64,000 nucleotides of DNA from JAHQVI01 sp963727575. Its GTDB lineage: Bacteria > Pseudomonadota > Alphaproteobacteria > Rhizobiales > Rhodomicrobiaceae. The stretch is taken from contig CAVSIA010000012.1 of the NCBI GenBank assembly GCA_963727575.1, positions 371,202-435,201 of the forward strand, read 5' to 3'. The position numbers and the translations under genes are program-made. Below, piece by piece: positions 37,888-47,475 of the stretch (position 1 is its first letter; each line of letters starts with the position of its first letter). A model generated the notes under the pieces. That model was not told where the DNA came from and made no database searches. It saw nothing but the letters and a program-made list of their open reading frames with translations.

Positions 37888-38013
37888 CGGCGGACAGCAA
37901 CCGTTCAGACTGGGAACAGCTATAACAGCGGAGCGATCCTGGCTCCGAGAGCGAGGATGTCAGCCCCGGACTCTAGGAGACGAATTGACCCAACCCCGAC
38001 GTCTCCTCCCTCC

Positions 38014-38047
38014 CCTCACCCGGACGGCGCGTCCGCTCCGGGTGAGG
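38014..38047. terminator. Strong nested stem-loop in 340-base intergenic region
   Basis: CCTCACCCGGA pairs perfectly with TCCGGGTGAGG, and inside it CGGAC pairs with GTCCG, giving alternative hairpins. The rest of 37888-38227 shows no gene. It may end transcripts from the oxidoreductase and secreted-protein genes, or belong to a dispersed repeat family. Confidence 0.55.
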
Positions 38048-38227
38048 CCCTTTGTTTGCGTTACCCCCCGCATCAACGCCACGCATCCGCCACGCTGAAG
38101 TCTCCGGCGAAACAATCCCTTGCCGACGATCCGCCTTGCCACCACACTGGCGAGCGGCATATCCGCCTGCGGCGCTCGATGCGCCGGCTGGCAAGAAAAC
38201 CAACGCGAGACAGTCCGGGGAGGCTTC

Positions 38228-38995
38228 ATGAACGGGATTTTCGACATTTCGGGCAAGGTGATCCTCGTCACCGGCGCCTCGAGCGGGCTCGGCCGCAGTT
38301 TCGCCCTCGCGCTCGGTGAGGCGGGCGCAACCATCGTCGGGGCCGCGCGCCGGGCCGATGCGCTCAACGAACTCGCCGCCGAGATCGAGCAGAAGGGCGG
38401 CACCGCCTACGCCATCACCATGGACGTCACCGACATGGCGTCGGTCCGCGACGGCGTCGCCGAGGCCGTGCGGCTGACCGGCGGCATCGACGGCCTGATC
38501 AACAATTCCGGCCTGGTCCGGCGCGCGCTGCTGCTCGAAGCCGACGAGGCCAATTGGGACGATACGATCAACACCAATCTCAAAGGCGTCTGGGCGGTCG
38601 GCACCGAGGTCGCCCGCCACATGGTCCAGCGCGGCAAGGGCGGCAGCATCGTCAACATCGCTTCGCTGCTCGGCTTCCGCCAGAGCCCCGGCATCACCAC
38701 CTACGCCGTATCCAAGGCGGGCGTCGTCCAGCTCACCCAGCAGATGGCGCTCGAATGGGCGGCCCAGGGCATCCGCGTCAACGCGCTCGCTCCCGGCTAT
38801 TTCGAGACCGACATCAACCGCGCCTATCTGCAAAGCGAAGCCGGACAGAAGATGATCCGCCGCATTCCGATGGCCCGTGTCGGTCATTACGCGGAATTGG
38901 TCGGCCCGATGCTGCTGCTGCTTTCCGAGGCGGGGTCCTATATAACCGGAAGCACCATCTCGGTGGACGGCGGCCATCGCGTAAATCCGATTTAG
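38228..38995 (+). CDS. Short-chain dehydrogenase/reductase
   Basis: 255 residues, classical SDR: TGASSGLGRSFA (TGxxxGxG), LINNSGLV, SIVNIASLLGF, YAVSKAG (catalytic Tyr and Lys), and the C-terminal GSYITGSTISVDGGH that closes such enzymes. Intact. The ATG at 38228 follows a GGGAGG site. Its substrate is unknown; many relatives oxidise secondary alcohols or 3-oxoacyl compounds. Its stop codon TAG is part of the dispersed repeat that follows. Confidence 0.9.
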   Translation: MNGIFDISGKVILVTGASSGLGRSFALALGEAGATIVGAARRADALNELAAEIEQKGGTAYAITMDVTDMASVRDGVAEAVRLTGGIDGLINNSGLVRRALLLEADEANWDDTINTNLKGVWAVGTEVARHMVQRGKGGSIVNIASLLGFRQSPGITTYAVSKAGVVQLTQQMALEWAAQGIRVNALAPGYFETDINRAYLQSEAGQKMIRRIPMARVGHYAELVGPMLLLLSEAGSYITGSTISVDGGHRVNPI

Positions 38996-39112
38996 AGCGG
39001 GATGAGGAAAAGTGGGAACCCGATTTTCCGCTCGTCATCCCGCTCTAAGCTATAAGAATCGATCACTGTTCATGATTTAGGATCGATTCAATCCAAGATC
39101 ATCGTGATCTTG
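38993..39112. repeat. Dispersed repeat overlapping the SDR stop codon
   Basis: TAGAGCGGGATGAGGAAAAG pairs with CGTCATCCCGCTCTA, followed by GAATCGATCACTGTTCATG and the tail ending ATCATCGTGATCTT. It matches the element at 23900-24012 nearly base for base in the tail. The element supplies the stop codon of the SDR. Confidence 0.75.
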
Positions 39113-39177
39113 AACAAAAGGTCCAGGAAGCCCAAGGAGCCTAGAATGGTGTCGATGCCAATGCTGGAGGCTCCCCG

Positions 39178-42100
39178 ATGACCGAACTCAAGCTCCCCGA
39201 CTTCACCGCGCCCTATGCGGGCGACGACGTCGCCATTGCGCGCGGTCTGCTGCGCTCCGTGGGCGGCGCTTCGGGCGAAGCAGCAGCGACCGAGCGCGCC
39301 CGCGATCTGATCGGGGCGATCCGCGCCCATGGCGGCGGCTTCGGCGGCGTCGAGGAGATGCTGCGCGAGTATTCGCTGTCGACGCGCGAAGGTCTCGCGC
39401 TGATGGTGCTCGCCGAGGCGCTGCTGCGCGTGCCCGACCGGGCGACCGCCGACCGGCTGATCGAGGACAAGCTCGGCCAGGGCAATTTCGTCCATCACGA
39501 GGCCCGCTCCAGCGCGCTGCTCGTCAACGCCTCGGCCTGGGCGCTCGGCCTGTCCGCCCGCATCATCAGGCCGGGCGAGACGCCGGACAACATCCTCAGC
39601 CAGCTCGCCAAACGCATCGGCCTCCCCGCCCTGCGCACCGCCACCCGCCAGGCGATGCGCGTGCTGGGCAATCATTTCGTCCTTGGTCAGACCATCGAGG
39701 ACGCGCTCGCCCGCGCGCGCTCCGGCTCGGGCGGTCTCTACCGCTACTCCTTCGACATGCTCGGCGAGGGCGCGCGCACGGCCGCCGACGCGGAGCGCTA
39801 TTTCGCCTCCTATGCCGCCGCCATCGAGGCGATCGGACGCGCCGCCGGGAACCGTCCGCTGCCGGAGCGTCCGGGCATATCGGTGAAGCTGTCGGCGCTG
39901 CATCCGCGCTACGAGGCGGTGAGCCGGGAGCGGGTCATGCGCGAGCTCGTGCCGCGGACACTGGAGCTGGCGCGGAAGGCCAAAGCCTACGATCTGAATT
40001 TCACCATCGACGCCGAGGAGGCCGACCGGCTGGAGATCTCGCTCGACGTAATCGCCGCCGTGTTCGCCGATCCCTCGCTTGCCGGGTGGGACGGCTTCGG
40101 CCTCGCCATCCAGGCCTATCAGAAGCGCGCCAGCGCGGTAATCGCCTGGGCCGGCGTGCTGGCCGAGCGGCTCGACCGGCGGATGATGCTGCGCCTCGTC
40201 AAGGGCGCCTATTGGGACACCGAGATCAAGCGCGCCCAGGAGCGCGGCCTCGCCGACTATCCGGTGTTCACCCGCAAATGCCTGACCGACCTCAACTATA
40301 TCGCCTGCGCCGACCAGCTTCTCGCCCTGCGCCCGCGCATCTTTCCGCAATTCGCCACGCATAATGCGCTGACAGTCGCCAGCGTGCTGGACCATGCCGG
40401 CGTGAACAACGGCTACGAGTTCCAGCGGCTGCACGGCATGGGCGAGGCGCTCTATAGCCGCCTGCGCGAAACCGCGCCCGGCGTCGCCTGCCGCATCTAC
40501 GCCCCCGTCGGCGGCCATCGCGATCTGCTCGCCTATCTCGTGCGCCGGCTGCTTGAGAACGGCGCCAATTCCTCCTTCGTCTCCGCCGCCGCCGACCCGG
40601 ACGTGCCGGTCGACGAGCTGCTACGTCAGCCTGCGGACCTTCTCGGCAGTGCGGAAGACGCCCGGCATTCCGCGATCCCGCGCCCCCGCGATCTCTACGC
40701 GCCGTTGCGGCGGAATTCGGCCGGCGTCGAGCTTGGCGACCGCGCCGCGCTTGCCACGCTGCTTGCCGAGATCGAAGCGCATCGCGGAACGAGGATATCC
40801 GCGGCGTCGCTGATCGACGGCAAGCCGGTGGAGGACGGCACGGAGCGGCCGGCGGTCACGCCGATCGATGCGCGCACGGAAATCGGCCGTGTCAGAGAGC
40901 TCGATCCGGCGGCATCGGCGCAGATCATGCAAGCCGCCGCTGCCGGTTTCGCCGCTTGGCAGGCGACGCCCGCAGCGAAGCGCGCAGCCAGTCTCGAACG
41001 CGCCGCCGATCTCATGGAAACGCGCCGCGGACTTCTTATCCACCTGATCCAGACCGAAGGCGGACGCACGCTCGACGATGCGCTCTCCGAGCTGCGCGAG
41101 GCGGTCGATTTCTGCCGCTATTACGCCGCCGAGGGCCGCAAGCTGTTCGGCGACGGCGAGCCGCTGCCCGGCCCGACCGGCGAGTCCAACGTCTTGCGCC
41201 TGCGCGGGCGCGGCGTGTTCGTCTGCATCAGCCCGTGGAACTTCCCGCTCGCCATCTTCACCGGGCAGATCGCCGCCGCGCTGATGGCCGGCAATGCCGT
41301 GATCGCCAAGCCCGCCGAGCAGACGCCGCTGATCGCTTTCGAGACGGTGAAGCTGCTGCATGAGGCGGGCGTCCCGGCGAGCGCGCTTCATCTGGCGCTC
41401 GGCGACGGCCGGGTCGGCGCGGCGCTCGTTGAGGACCCACGCGTTGCCGGGGTCGCCTTCACCGGATCGACCGAAGTCGCCCGGCTGATCAACCGCGCGC
41501 TCGCGGCCAAGGACGGCCCGATCGTCCCGCTGATCGCCGAGACCGGCGGCATCAACACGATGATCGTCGACGCCACCGCCCTCCCCGAGCAGGTCTCGGA
41601 CGACGTCGTCATGTCGGCCTTCCGCTCCGCCGGCCAGCGCTGCTCGGCGCTGCGGCTGCTCTGCGTGCAGGAGGATGTCGCCGACCGCATGATCGAGATG
41701 ATCGCCGGGGCGGCGCACGAGTTGAAGCTTGGCGATCCGCGCGACCCGGCGACCCAGATCGGCCCGGTGATCGACGCCGAAGCTAAAGGCAAGCTCGACG
41801 CCTATCTCGCCTCGGTGCGCGGCCCCAATGCCGGCCGCATCCTCTATGCTGGAGACGCGCCCGGCGAAGGCACGTTCGTCGCTCCGCATATCGTCGAGCT
41901 GGCCGATCCGCGCGCGCTGCGCGAGGAGATCTTCGGCCCGGTGCTGCATGTGGCGCGCTACCGGGCGGACCGGCTCGGCGAGGTCCTCGATGCGATCGAG
42001 GCGACCGGCTACGGCCTCACCCTCGGCATCCACTCCCGCATCAACGAGACCGCCGAGCGCATCGCCCGCCGGCTCCCCACGGGCAATGTCTACGTCAACC

Positions 42101-42276
42101 GCAACATGATCGGCGCGGTCGTCGGCGTGCAGCCTTTCGGCGGCAGCGGCTTGTCCGGGACAGGACCGAAGGCAGGCGGGTCGCATTACCTGCCCCGCTT
42201 CGCCATCGAGCAGGTGGTGACGGTCAACACGGCGGCGGCGGGCGGCAATGCCGAATTGCTGATGGGGATGGAGTGA
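39178..42276 (+). CDS. putA: PutA, bifunctional proline dehydrogenase / L-glutamate gamma-semialdehyde dehydrogenase
   Basis: Oxidises proline to glutamate in two coupled steps with FAD and NAD+. 1032 residues, intact. N-terminal arm, then the PRODH barrel (about residues 130-470: TIDAEEADRLEISLDV, LVKGAYWDTEIKRAQERG, ATHNALTVAS) and the aldehyde dehydrogenase domain (about 540-1000: SPWNFPLAIFTGQIAAAL, AETGGIN, catalytic Cys in SAGQRCSALRL near 822, EEIFGPVLHVARY). It lacks the ribbon-helix-helix DNA-binding domain of trifunctional PutA and the long C-terminal domain, so it is a short type-A PutA. GGAGG precedes the ATG. Confidence 0.97.
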   Translation: MTELKLPDFTAPYAGDDVAIARGLLRSVGGASGEAAATERARDLIGAIRAHGGGFGGVEEMLREYSLSTREGLALMVLAEALLRVPDRATADRLIEDKLGQGNFVHHEARSSALLVNASAWALGLSARIIRPGETPDNILSQLAKRIGLPALRTATRQAMRVLGNHFVLGQTIEDALARARSGSGGLYRYSFDMLGEGARTAADAERYFASYAAAIEAIGRAAGNRPLPERPGISVKLSALHPRYEAVSRERVMRELVPRTLELARKAKAYDLNFTIDAEEADRLEISLDVIAAVFADPSLAGWDGFGLAIQAYQKRASAVIAWAGVLAERLDRRMMLRLVKGAYWDTEIKRAQERGLADYPVFTRKCLTDLNYIACADQLLALRPRIFPQFATHNALTVASVLDHAGVNNGYEFQRLHGMGEALYSRLRETAPGVACRIYAPVGGHRDLLAYLVRRLLENGANSSFVSAAADPDVPVDELLRQPADLLGSAEDARHSAIPRPRDLYAPLRRNSAGVELGDRAALATLLAEIEAHRGTRISAASLIDGKPVEDGTERPAVTPIDARTEIGRVRELDPAASAQIMQAAAAGFAAWQATPAAKRAASLERAADLMETRRGLLIHLIQTEGGRTLDDALSELREAVDFCRYYAAEGRKLFGDGEPLPGPTGESNVLRLRGRGVFVCISPWNFPLAIFTGQIAAALMAGNAVIAKPAEQTPLIAFETVKLLHEAGVPASALHLALGDGRVGAALVEDPRVAGVAFTGSTEVARLINRALAAKDGPIVPLIAETGGINTMIVDATALPEQVSDDVVMSAFRSAGQRCSALRLLCVQEDVADRMIEMIAGAAHELKLGDPRDPATQIGPVIDAEAKGKLDAYLASVRGPNAGRILYAGDAPGEGTFVAPHIVELADPRALREEIFGPVLHVARYRADRLGEVLDAIEATGYGLTLGIHSRINETAERIARRLPTGNVYVNRNMIGAVVGVQPFGGSGLSGTGPKAGGSHYLPRFAIEQVVTVNTAAAGGNAELLMGME

Positions 42277-42336
42277 ACGCGCAGGCGGCGGCGGCCCGCG
42301 CGAGACGGCCGCGGGGGGCCCGCCTTACGGCCGCGC

Positions 42337-43059
42337 TTAAGCCAGGCTCGCCGCGACATTCACGGTCAGCGCCAGCACCGCGGTATTGAAGAAGAACGCG
42401 ATCACCGAGTGCAGCGTCACCAGCCGGCGTATGCTGCTTGCGCGGATGATGGTATCGGAGGTTTGCGAGGTGGCCCCGATGGACGTCGCGAAATAGAGGA
42501 AATCCCAATAGTCGGGAACGTCGGTGCCCGGAAATTCAAGGCCGCCCGGTGCATCCCCGCCATCGTGGAGCAAATAGTAATCGTGGGCGTAATGCAGGGC
42601 GAAGGCGACCTGGGTGACGCTCCATGAGAGGACGATCGTCGCCATTGCCAGGATGCCGAGGATGGTCTTTCCACTGCCGGTAAGGGCAGGCTCCTTGGCA
42701 TGTTGGATGAGCTGGGCGATGGCGACGAAACTTGCCCCGATACTGAGCAGAATGACGATGAGAATAACGATGCGGCTGTCGTCGCCCGCCGCCGCCGCTG
42801 CCCTGATATGGTCGGCACGGCAGGTGATCATCAGCCAGAACGCGAACGCCAGATAGATCAGCCCTCCCGCATCCCATGCGATCGAAAGCCGCTCGGTCGC
42901 GGGAAGGCCACCGGCGATAAGATAGGCGACGATCCCGGCCATGGCCCCGCAATAGACGCGCGGCCGCAGCATCAATGACCTCACCAGGGCGGCCGGATGA
43001 TACCAGTCACGTGCAACGCGCATTGCCAAACCCTCATGCCGCAAATGCAACGCGCCCAT
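42337..43059 (-). CDS. DUF1345 family membrane protein
   Basis: 240 residues (228 if the second Met at 43023 is used) with four or five membrane segments (VYCGAMAGIVAYLIAGGL, IVILIVILLSIGASFVAIA, ILAMATIVLSWS, HSVIAFFFNTAVLALTV). The motif VPDYWDFLYFATSIGATSQT is the DUF1345 signature. Function unknown. Intact; convergent with putA. Confidence 0.85.
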   Translation of the reverse strand: MGALHLRHEGLAMRVARDWYHPAALVRSLMLRPRVYCGAMAGIVAYLIAGGLPATERLSIAWDAGGLIYLAFAFWLMITCRADHIRAAAAAGDDSRIVILIVILLSIGASFVAIAQLIQHAKEPALTGSGKTILGILAMATIVLSWSVTQVAFALHYAHDYYLLHDGGDAPGGLEFPGTDVPDYWDFLYFATSIGATSQTSDTIIRASSIRRLVTLHSVIAFFFNTAVLALTVNVAASLA

Positions 43060-43157
43060 AATCGGCGCAATCCGGGACGCTAGCAGATTCCGGCGACTGC
43101 CGTCTGTAAGGTTGATTTGCGGGGTCGGAAGTTAAGGATCGGCGCCGGGGCCGCGCC

Positions 43158-43943
43158 CTAATCGTCGCGCGGTTGGGGAACGAAGCGCAGACAGGGCTTC
43201 GCCTCCGCCCATCCGGCCGGATAGATCGCCTGCGCCTGCTCGTTGGTCAGCCGCGGGCTGATGATCACCTCCTGTCCCGGCCGCCAGTTCGCGGGCGTGA
43301 CCACCGGATGGCGCGAGGAGAGCTGGATCGAGTCCAGCAGCCGCAGCATCTCGAAGAAGTTCCGGCCGCTGCTCATCGGGTAGGTCAGCATGGCGCGGAT
43401 CGTCTTGTCGGGGTCGATGATATGCACGGTGCGCACGGTGACGTTGTCCTGCGCGGTGCGGCCCTCGGACGTCTCGGCGTCGCTCGCCGGCAGCATCCCG
43501 TAGAGCCGGGCCACGCGCAGATCGCGGTCGCCGACAATCGGAAAATTCGGCTCCATGCCCATCACGTCCGCAATATCCTGGCCCCAGGCGAGATGGTCCT
43601 CGACCGGATCGACGCTGAGGCCGATCACCTTGCAGTTGCGCCGCTCGAATTCGGGTCTGAGCCGCGCCACGTAGCCGAGCTCGGTCGTGCAGACCGGCGT
43701 GAAATTCTTCGGATGCGAGAACAGCATGCACCAGGATTCGCCGATCCACTCGTGAAACCGAAGCGGCCCGTGGGTCGTGTCAGCCTCGAAATCGGGCGCC
43801 TTGTCGCCGATCAGCAACACGCTGAAACCGAAATCGCTGAGCGCCGAGGTCAGCCAGTCCTGAAAGCGCTCGCCGACGCCTGGCGACGAGGAAGCCGCTT
43901 CGGTCGTGGCCGCCAGAACGCTTTCACCAAGCTTGGAGCGCAT
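43158..43943 (-). CDS. 1-Cys-type (Prx6-like) peroxiredoxin with N-terminal extension
   Basis: Thiol peroxidase with the core starting SVLLIGDKAPDFEADTTHG near residue 41, peroxidatic site NFTPVCTTELG, a second conserved Arg region, and the long C-terminal part with VVTPANWRPGQEVIIS typical of Prx6/AhpC-1-Cys enzymes. A 40-residue extension (MRSKLGESVLAATTEAASSS…) precedes the core; it is neither signal nor transmembrane. Alternative starts near the core lack an ATG. Reduces peroxides in the cytoplasm. Confidence 0.88.
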   Translation of the reverse strand: MRSKLGESVLAATTEAASSSPGVGERFQDWLTSALSDFGFSVLLIGDKAPDFEADTTHGPLRFHEWIGESWCMLFSHPKNFTPVCTTELGYVARLRPEFERRNCKVIGLSVDPVEDHLAWGQDIADVMGMEPNFPIVGDRDLRVARLYGMLPASDAETSEGRTAQDNVTVRTVHIIDPDKTIRAMLTYPMSSGRNFFEMLRLLDSIQLSSRHPVVTPANWRPGQEVIISPRLTNEQAQAIYPAGWAEAKPCLRFVPQPRDD

Positions 43944-44111
43944 GCTTGTTTCCCATAACGATCTGCATGAATCTATTTAAAACATCTTTGACTAAAATAC
44001 GCATAGCGTCAGATTATGCATACAGAAAAGTCTGTCTCCAATTGGTTACACATCCGGTAAGGGGCCTCTCGGGCAGGCTCGTCGAACGGCCGGCATCCCT
44101 CGATAAGACAG

Positions 44112-44141
44112 AGCCGCGCCCTGAGTTCCCGAGGCGCGGCT
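44112..44141. terminator. Stem-loop downstream of the MBL hydrolase gene
   Basis: AGCCGCGCC pairs perfectly with GGCGCGGCT around a 12-base loop, about 35 bases beyond the 3' end of the leftward MBL gene. The 232-base space up to the peroxiredoxin start otherwise contains only AT-rich promoter-like sequence. Confidence 0.55.
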
Positions 44142-44175
44142 TGAATCTGGTTTGATCTGAGGAGACTTGGAAAGC

Positions 44176-45054
44176 TTACAGATATTCCCATGCCGCCGGC
44201 ACAAATCGATAGCCTTCCCAAGCTTTCTCGATATGGCCGACGCCGGGGAACGGCATGTGCATTCCCGCAATCAGCGTATGATCCGCCGCGACGCGCTCCA
44301 GCAGCGCCTTGCGGGTTTTCGCGGCCAGGGGGCCGTCGACGTCGAAGACCATGGTGACGTCGGGATGGGGAAGCTGGACCGCGGCGGCGTGAACGATGTC
44401 GGCCCAGATCAGCAGCTTCTGCCCGCCGCTCTCGATGCGGTAGCCGGTGTGGCCCGGCGTGTGCCCCGGCAATGGCAGCGAGGTGATGCCGGGCACCACC
44501 TCCGTTTCGCCGCTGAAGGTGCGCAGCTTGTGACCATAAGCGCCGAGCGCCGACGCCACGAGATCGAACACCGGTGCCCTGCTCGGCGCCGCCTTGGCGC
44601 GCACGGCCGGATCGGTCCAGAACGCCCGCTCAGCCTCGCTGACGACGAATTCGGCATTGGCGAAGACCGGAGCGCCGCCGTCGACGCAGCCGCCGACATG
44701 ATCGGGGTGCAGATGCGTCATCAGCAGGACCGAGATGTCGGACGGCTGATAGCCTGCCGCGCGCAGATTGGCGGCGAGGCGGCCGAGATGGGCTCCGAGG
44801 AAATCGCCGCCGCCGGAATCGATGAGAACGATGCCCGCCTCGCTCTCCACGACGAAGGCGTTGATCGCCCCGCGATAGCTCTCCGGCTCGATATATGAGG
44901 CCCGCAATGCGGCATGGACGCCGTCCTCGTCGATGCCGACGAAATTCGCCGTGTTGAGCTGCGTGCCGCCGTCGGACAGCGCCGTGACGACCACATCGCC
45001 GACCTTGAACCGCTGCGCCGCCGCGACCTGTGACATCCGATCGGCATTCGCCAT
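44176..45054 (-). CDS. MBL-fold metallo-hydrolase
   Basis: 292 residues with the metal-binding motif LMTHLHPDHVGGCV (HxHxDH) near residue 110, GHTPGHTGYRIES (His) and a downstream Asp in IWADIVH. The class includes quorum-lactone hydrolases and related metalloenzymes; the exact substrate is unknown. Intact, full length. It is divergent from the CDF exporter gene. Confidence 0.85.
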   Translation of the reverse strand: MANADRMSQVAAAQRFKVGDVVVTALSDGGTQLNTANFVGIDEDGVHAALRASYIEPESYRGAINAFVVESEAGIVLIDSGGGDFLGAHLGRLAANLRAAGYQPSDISVLLMTHLHPDHVGGCVDGGAPVFANAEFVVSEAERAFWTDPAVRAKAAPSRAPVFDLVASALGAYGHKLRTFSGETEVVPGITSLPLPGHTPGHTGYRIESGGQKLLIWADIVHAAAVQLPHPDVTMVFDVDGPLAAKTRKALLERVAADHTLIAGMHMPFPGVGHIEKAWEGYRFVPAAWEYL

Positions 45055-45188
45055 GCGCGCCTTCTCCTGCCTGATTGCTTGATTCCGGGCGCCATGCTAA
45101 CAGCGCAGGCTCCCCCGCACTACCGTGTCGCGCCGGATGGTGGCAATCGGCTCTTGGGTGCCGGCAACTCAGCCGCTATGTTTACGCC

Positions 45189-46142
45189 ATGGCGCACAAA
45201 CACGATCATTCCGGCTCCCATGGTCATGGCCATGACCATGGGAGCCACGACCATACGCATGGCGCGAGCGAAACGCGCGTCGGCATCGCCGCGCTGCTGA
45301 CCGGCGCATTCATGCTGGTGGAGGTGGCGGGCGGCTTGATGTCCGGTTCGCTGGCCCTGCTCGCCGACGCCGGTCACATGCTGACCGACTTCGCCAGCCT
45401 GTCGCTCGCCTGGTACGGCTTTCGCCTTGCGCGCCGCCCGGCGGACTGGCAGCGCACCTATGGCTATGACCGCTTCTCGATTCTGATCGCATTCGCCAAC
45501 GGCCTGGCGCTGTTCGCCATCGCGGCGTGGATCACGATCGAGGCCTGGCACCGGATCGAGCAGCCCGCGACCGTGGTCGGCGGATTGATGTTCTGGGTGG
45601 CGCTTGCCGGCCTTGCGGTGAATATCGGCTCGTTCTGGGTGCTGCAAGGCGGCGACCGGGACAATCTCAATGTCCGGGCGGCGGCGCTCCACGTCATGGG
45701 CGACCTGCTCGGCTCCGTTGCGGCCATCGCCGCGGCGCTGATCATCGTCGCGACCGGATGGACGCCGATCGACCCGATCCTGTCGGTTCTCGTCGCGCTG
45801 ATCATCCTGCGCTCCGCCTGGCAGGTGGTGCGCGAAAGCGGCCATATCCTGCTGGAGGGCGCGCCGAGCGGCGTCGACAGCCGGGAGATTGCGCGGGATC
45901 TCACCTCGGCCTTTCCCGTGATCGAGGACGTTCATCATGTGCACGCCTGGTCGATCACGCAGGAGCGGCCGATGGTAACGCTGCATGTGCGCGTGTCGGA
46001 AACCTGCCGCCCCGAACAGATCGCCGGCGACGTCAAGCAGCGGCTGAAGGAGCGCTTCGGCGTCGCGCACGCCACGGTCGAGGTCGAGTTCGACGGATGT
46101 GCCGATGCACAGGAGGCACGGGCTGCGGCACAGATCGGGTAG
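45189..46142 (+). CDS. Cation diffusion facilitator (CDF) metal-efflux protein
   Basis: About 317 residues opening MAHKHDHSGSHGHGHDHGSH, a cytoplasmic His-rich metal-binding tail. Six membrane segments carry the two HxxxD metal sites: ADAGHMLTDF and ALHVMGDLLGS. A C-terminal regulatory domain includes DVHHVHAWSI. CzcD/ZitB-like proton antiporter exporting Zn2+ or a similar divalent cation from the cytoplasm. The coding sequence of the His-rich tail contains a perfect 34-bp palindrome. Confidence 0.92.
   Translation: MAHKHDHSGSHGHGHDHGSHDHTHGASETRVGIAALLTGAFMLVEVAGGLMSGSLALLADAGHMLTDFASLSLAWYGFRLARRPADWQRTYGYDRFSILIAFANGLALFAIAAWITIEAWHRIEQPATVVGGLMFWVALAGLAVNIGSFWVLQGGDRDNLNVRAAALHVMGDLLGSVAAIAAALIIVATGWTPIDPILSVLVALIILRSAWQVVRESGHILLEGAPSGVDSREIARDLTSAFPVIEDVHHVHAWSITQERPMVTLHVRVSETCRPEQIAGDVKQRLKERFGVAHATVEVEFDGCADAQEARAAAQIG
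45213..45246. repeat. Perfect 34-bp palindrome within the CDF coding start
   Basis: GGCTCCCATGGTCATGG followed without gap by its exact reverse complement, starting 24 bases into the CDF gene, codons 9-20. In mRNA it would form a strong hairpin just after the start codon. The His-Gly-Asp repeat makes palindromic codons likely, but a perfect 34-bp dyad is more than composition requires. Confidence 0.8.
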
Positions 46143-46160
46143 GACGGCGGCTATGCGGCC

Positions 46161-46893
46161 TCAGTCCGGGCGCCGCCGGCCGACGAAGGTTTCGCGCTGA
46201 CCTGCGTACGGGTCGGGGATCGACGGCTCGACGACGTTCAGCCCCGCCTCCTTCATCAGCGCCCACCACGTCCCCCGGTCGAACAGCCCTGCCTTCTGGT
46301 GGTCGTGCTCGACGCGGACTGGCTTGCCGGGATCGCGGATCATGAGCGCGAAATCGAGATCGACCGTCGTGTCGGCCGGGTCGGGATCGTGGATCCATTC
46401 CAGATAGCGCAGGCTCGTGCCATCCGGCGCGTCGTGCCCGCCCTCATCCGTATGCGGAACGAAGCTCTCGCGCACGAAATCCGGCTGGAAGACCGCCGCG
46501 CCCCCGGCGCGCAGATGCGCCGCCGCCGTGCCGATCGCCGCGCGCAGGTCGCCCTCCGAAGTCATGTAGTCGATGGCGTCGTAAATCAGCACGACATCGA
46601 ACAGGCGCCCGAGGCGCAGCGAGCGCATGTCGCCGGCCAGATGCTCGCATTCGGGATTGACGCCGCGGCTGATCGCCAGCATCTCCTGCCGACAGATCGG
46701 TCAGGGTGCACGCAAAACGCGCCTTCAGATGCGAGGCATTGCAGCCGCCGCCGCATCCCATCTCCAGCAGGGTGTCGGCAGGGCCGTCGCAGACCGCCTC
46801 GGCCAGCGCGGTGATATAGCCGGCTTCCTCGGCATACTCCTCCGGCTGCGTGATCAGCGGATACCAGCGGACGAGATCGCGGTAGATGCGCAT
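46161..46893 (-). CDS. SAM-dependent class I methyltransferase (frameshifted)
   Basis: Opens MRIYRDLVRWYPLITQPEEY. SAM-binding motif I LLEMGCGGGCNASHL near residue 45 and acidic loop LTDLS. The frame breaks near 46688; the continuation AISRGVNPECEHLAGDMRSL, DVVLIYDAIDYMTSEGDL and AGLNVVEPSIPDPYAGQRET ends at 46161. About 243 residues when joined. Substrate not deducible. Convergent with the CDF gene. Confidence 0.85.
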
Positions 46894-46917
46894 GGGTCGC
46901 CCCTCATTGCCTTCTGT

Positions 46918-47253
46918 TCAGGCCGCACGTCCGGCGATTTCCAAGACGGTTGGGCCGATCGTGAGGATTTTCGCCATCATGTTTGGCGGGAAGACGGCCA
47001 CGGCTCGCGTCGGCATGTCGGAGCCGAAATCGCGGCTGTTCCCGGTGTCGAACTGGAGCGAGGCGCCGGTCTTGCGCCGGCGCAGCCTGCCCAGGCTGTC
47101 CCGCGTTGCCTGAAGTCTTTCGGCGCAGCGATGTGCCACGTCCTTGTCGCGAGACTTGCGCAGATGCAGCGCCTGCGTAGATGTTGCACATGTTGCCCAC
47201 AGACGCGCAATGCCTTCGCGTCTGAGATGCTCAAAATTCGTCGAAATTTTCAA
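46918..47253 (-). CDS. Doubtful hypothetical, possibly disrupted small gene upstream of phaZ
   Basis: About 111 residues from a TTG start, basic and Arg-rich, ending DMPTRAVAVFPPNMMAKILT. No recognisable domain. Phasins of similar size lie beside phaZ in many rhizobia, but the sequence does not show phasin features, and it may be a frameshifted remnant. The upstream region contains TGCA repeats (TGCACATATGCAGTGCA near 47287), which suggest a regulator site such as PhaR, without proof. Confidence 0.3.
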   Translation of the reverse strand: MKISTNFEHLRREGIARLWATCATSTQALHLRKSRDKDVAHRCAERLQATRDSLGRLRRRKTGASLQFDTGNSRDFGSDMPTRAVAVFPPNMMAKILTIGPTVLEIAGRAA

Positions 47254-47475
47254 TTTTTATATTATTATTTACATAAGTATTCAGTCATGCACATATGCAG
47301 TGCACATTGACCAGCGGATCATCTTCTTTTCTTTAAGCGTATGAAACGACTTTCGATTTAGAATCGTGATTGGCGGGATCGGCGGAAAGCTGTTGCGCTG
47401 CACAAGGGTCTAACGCATAGTAATGGATCGGAATGTATACACGATGCGTCGACGTTCCCTGGAGGGCGCGAAGCT

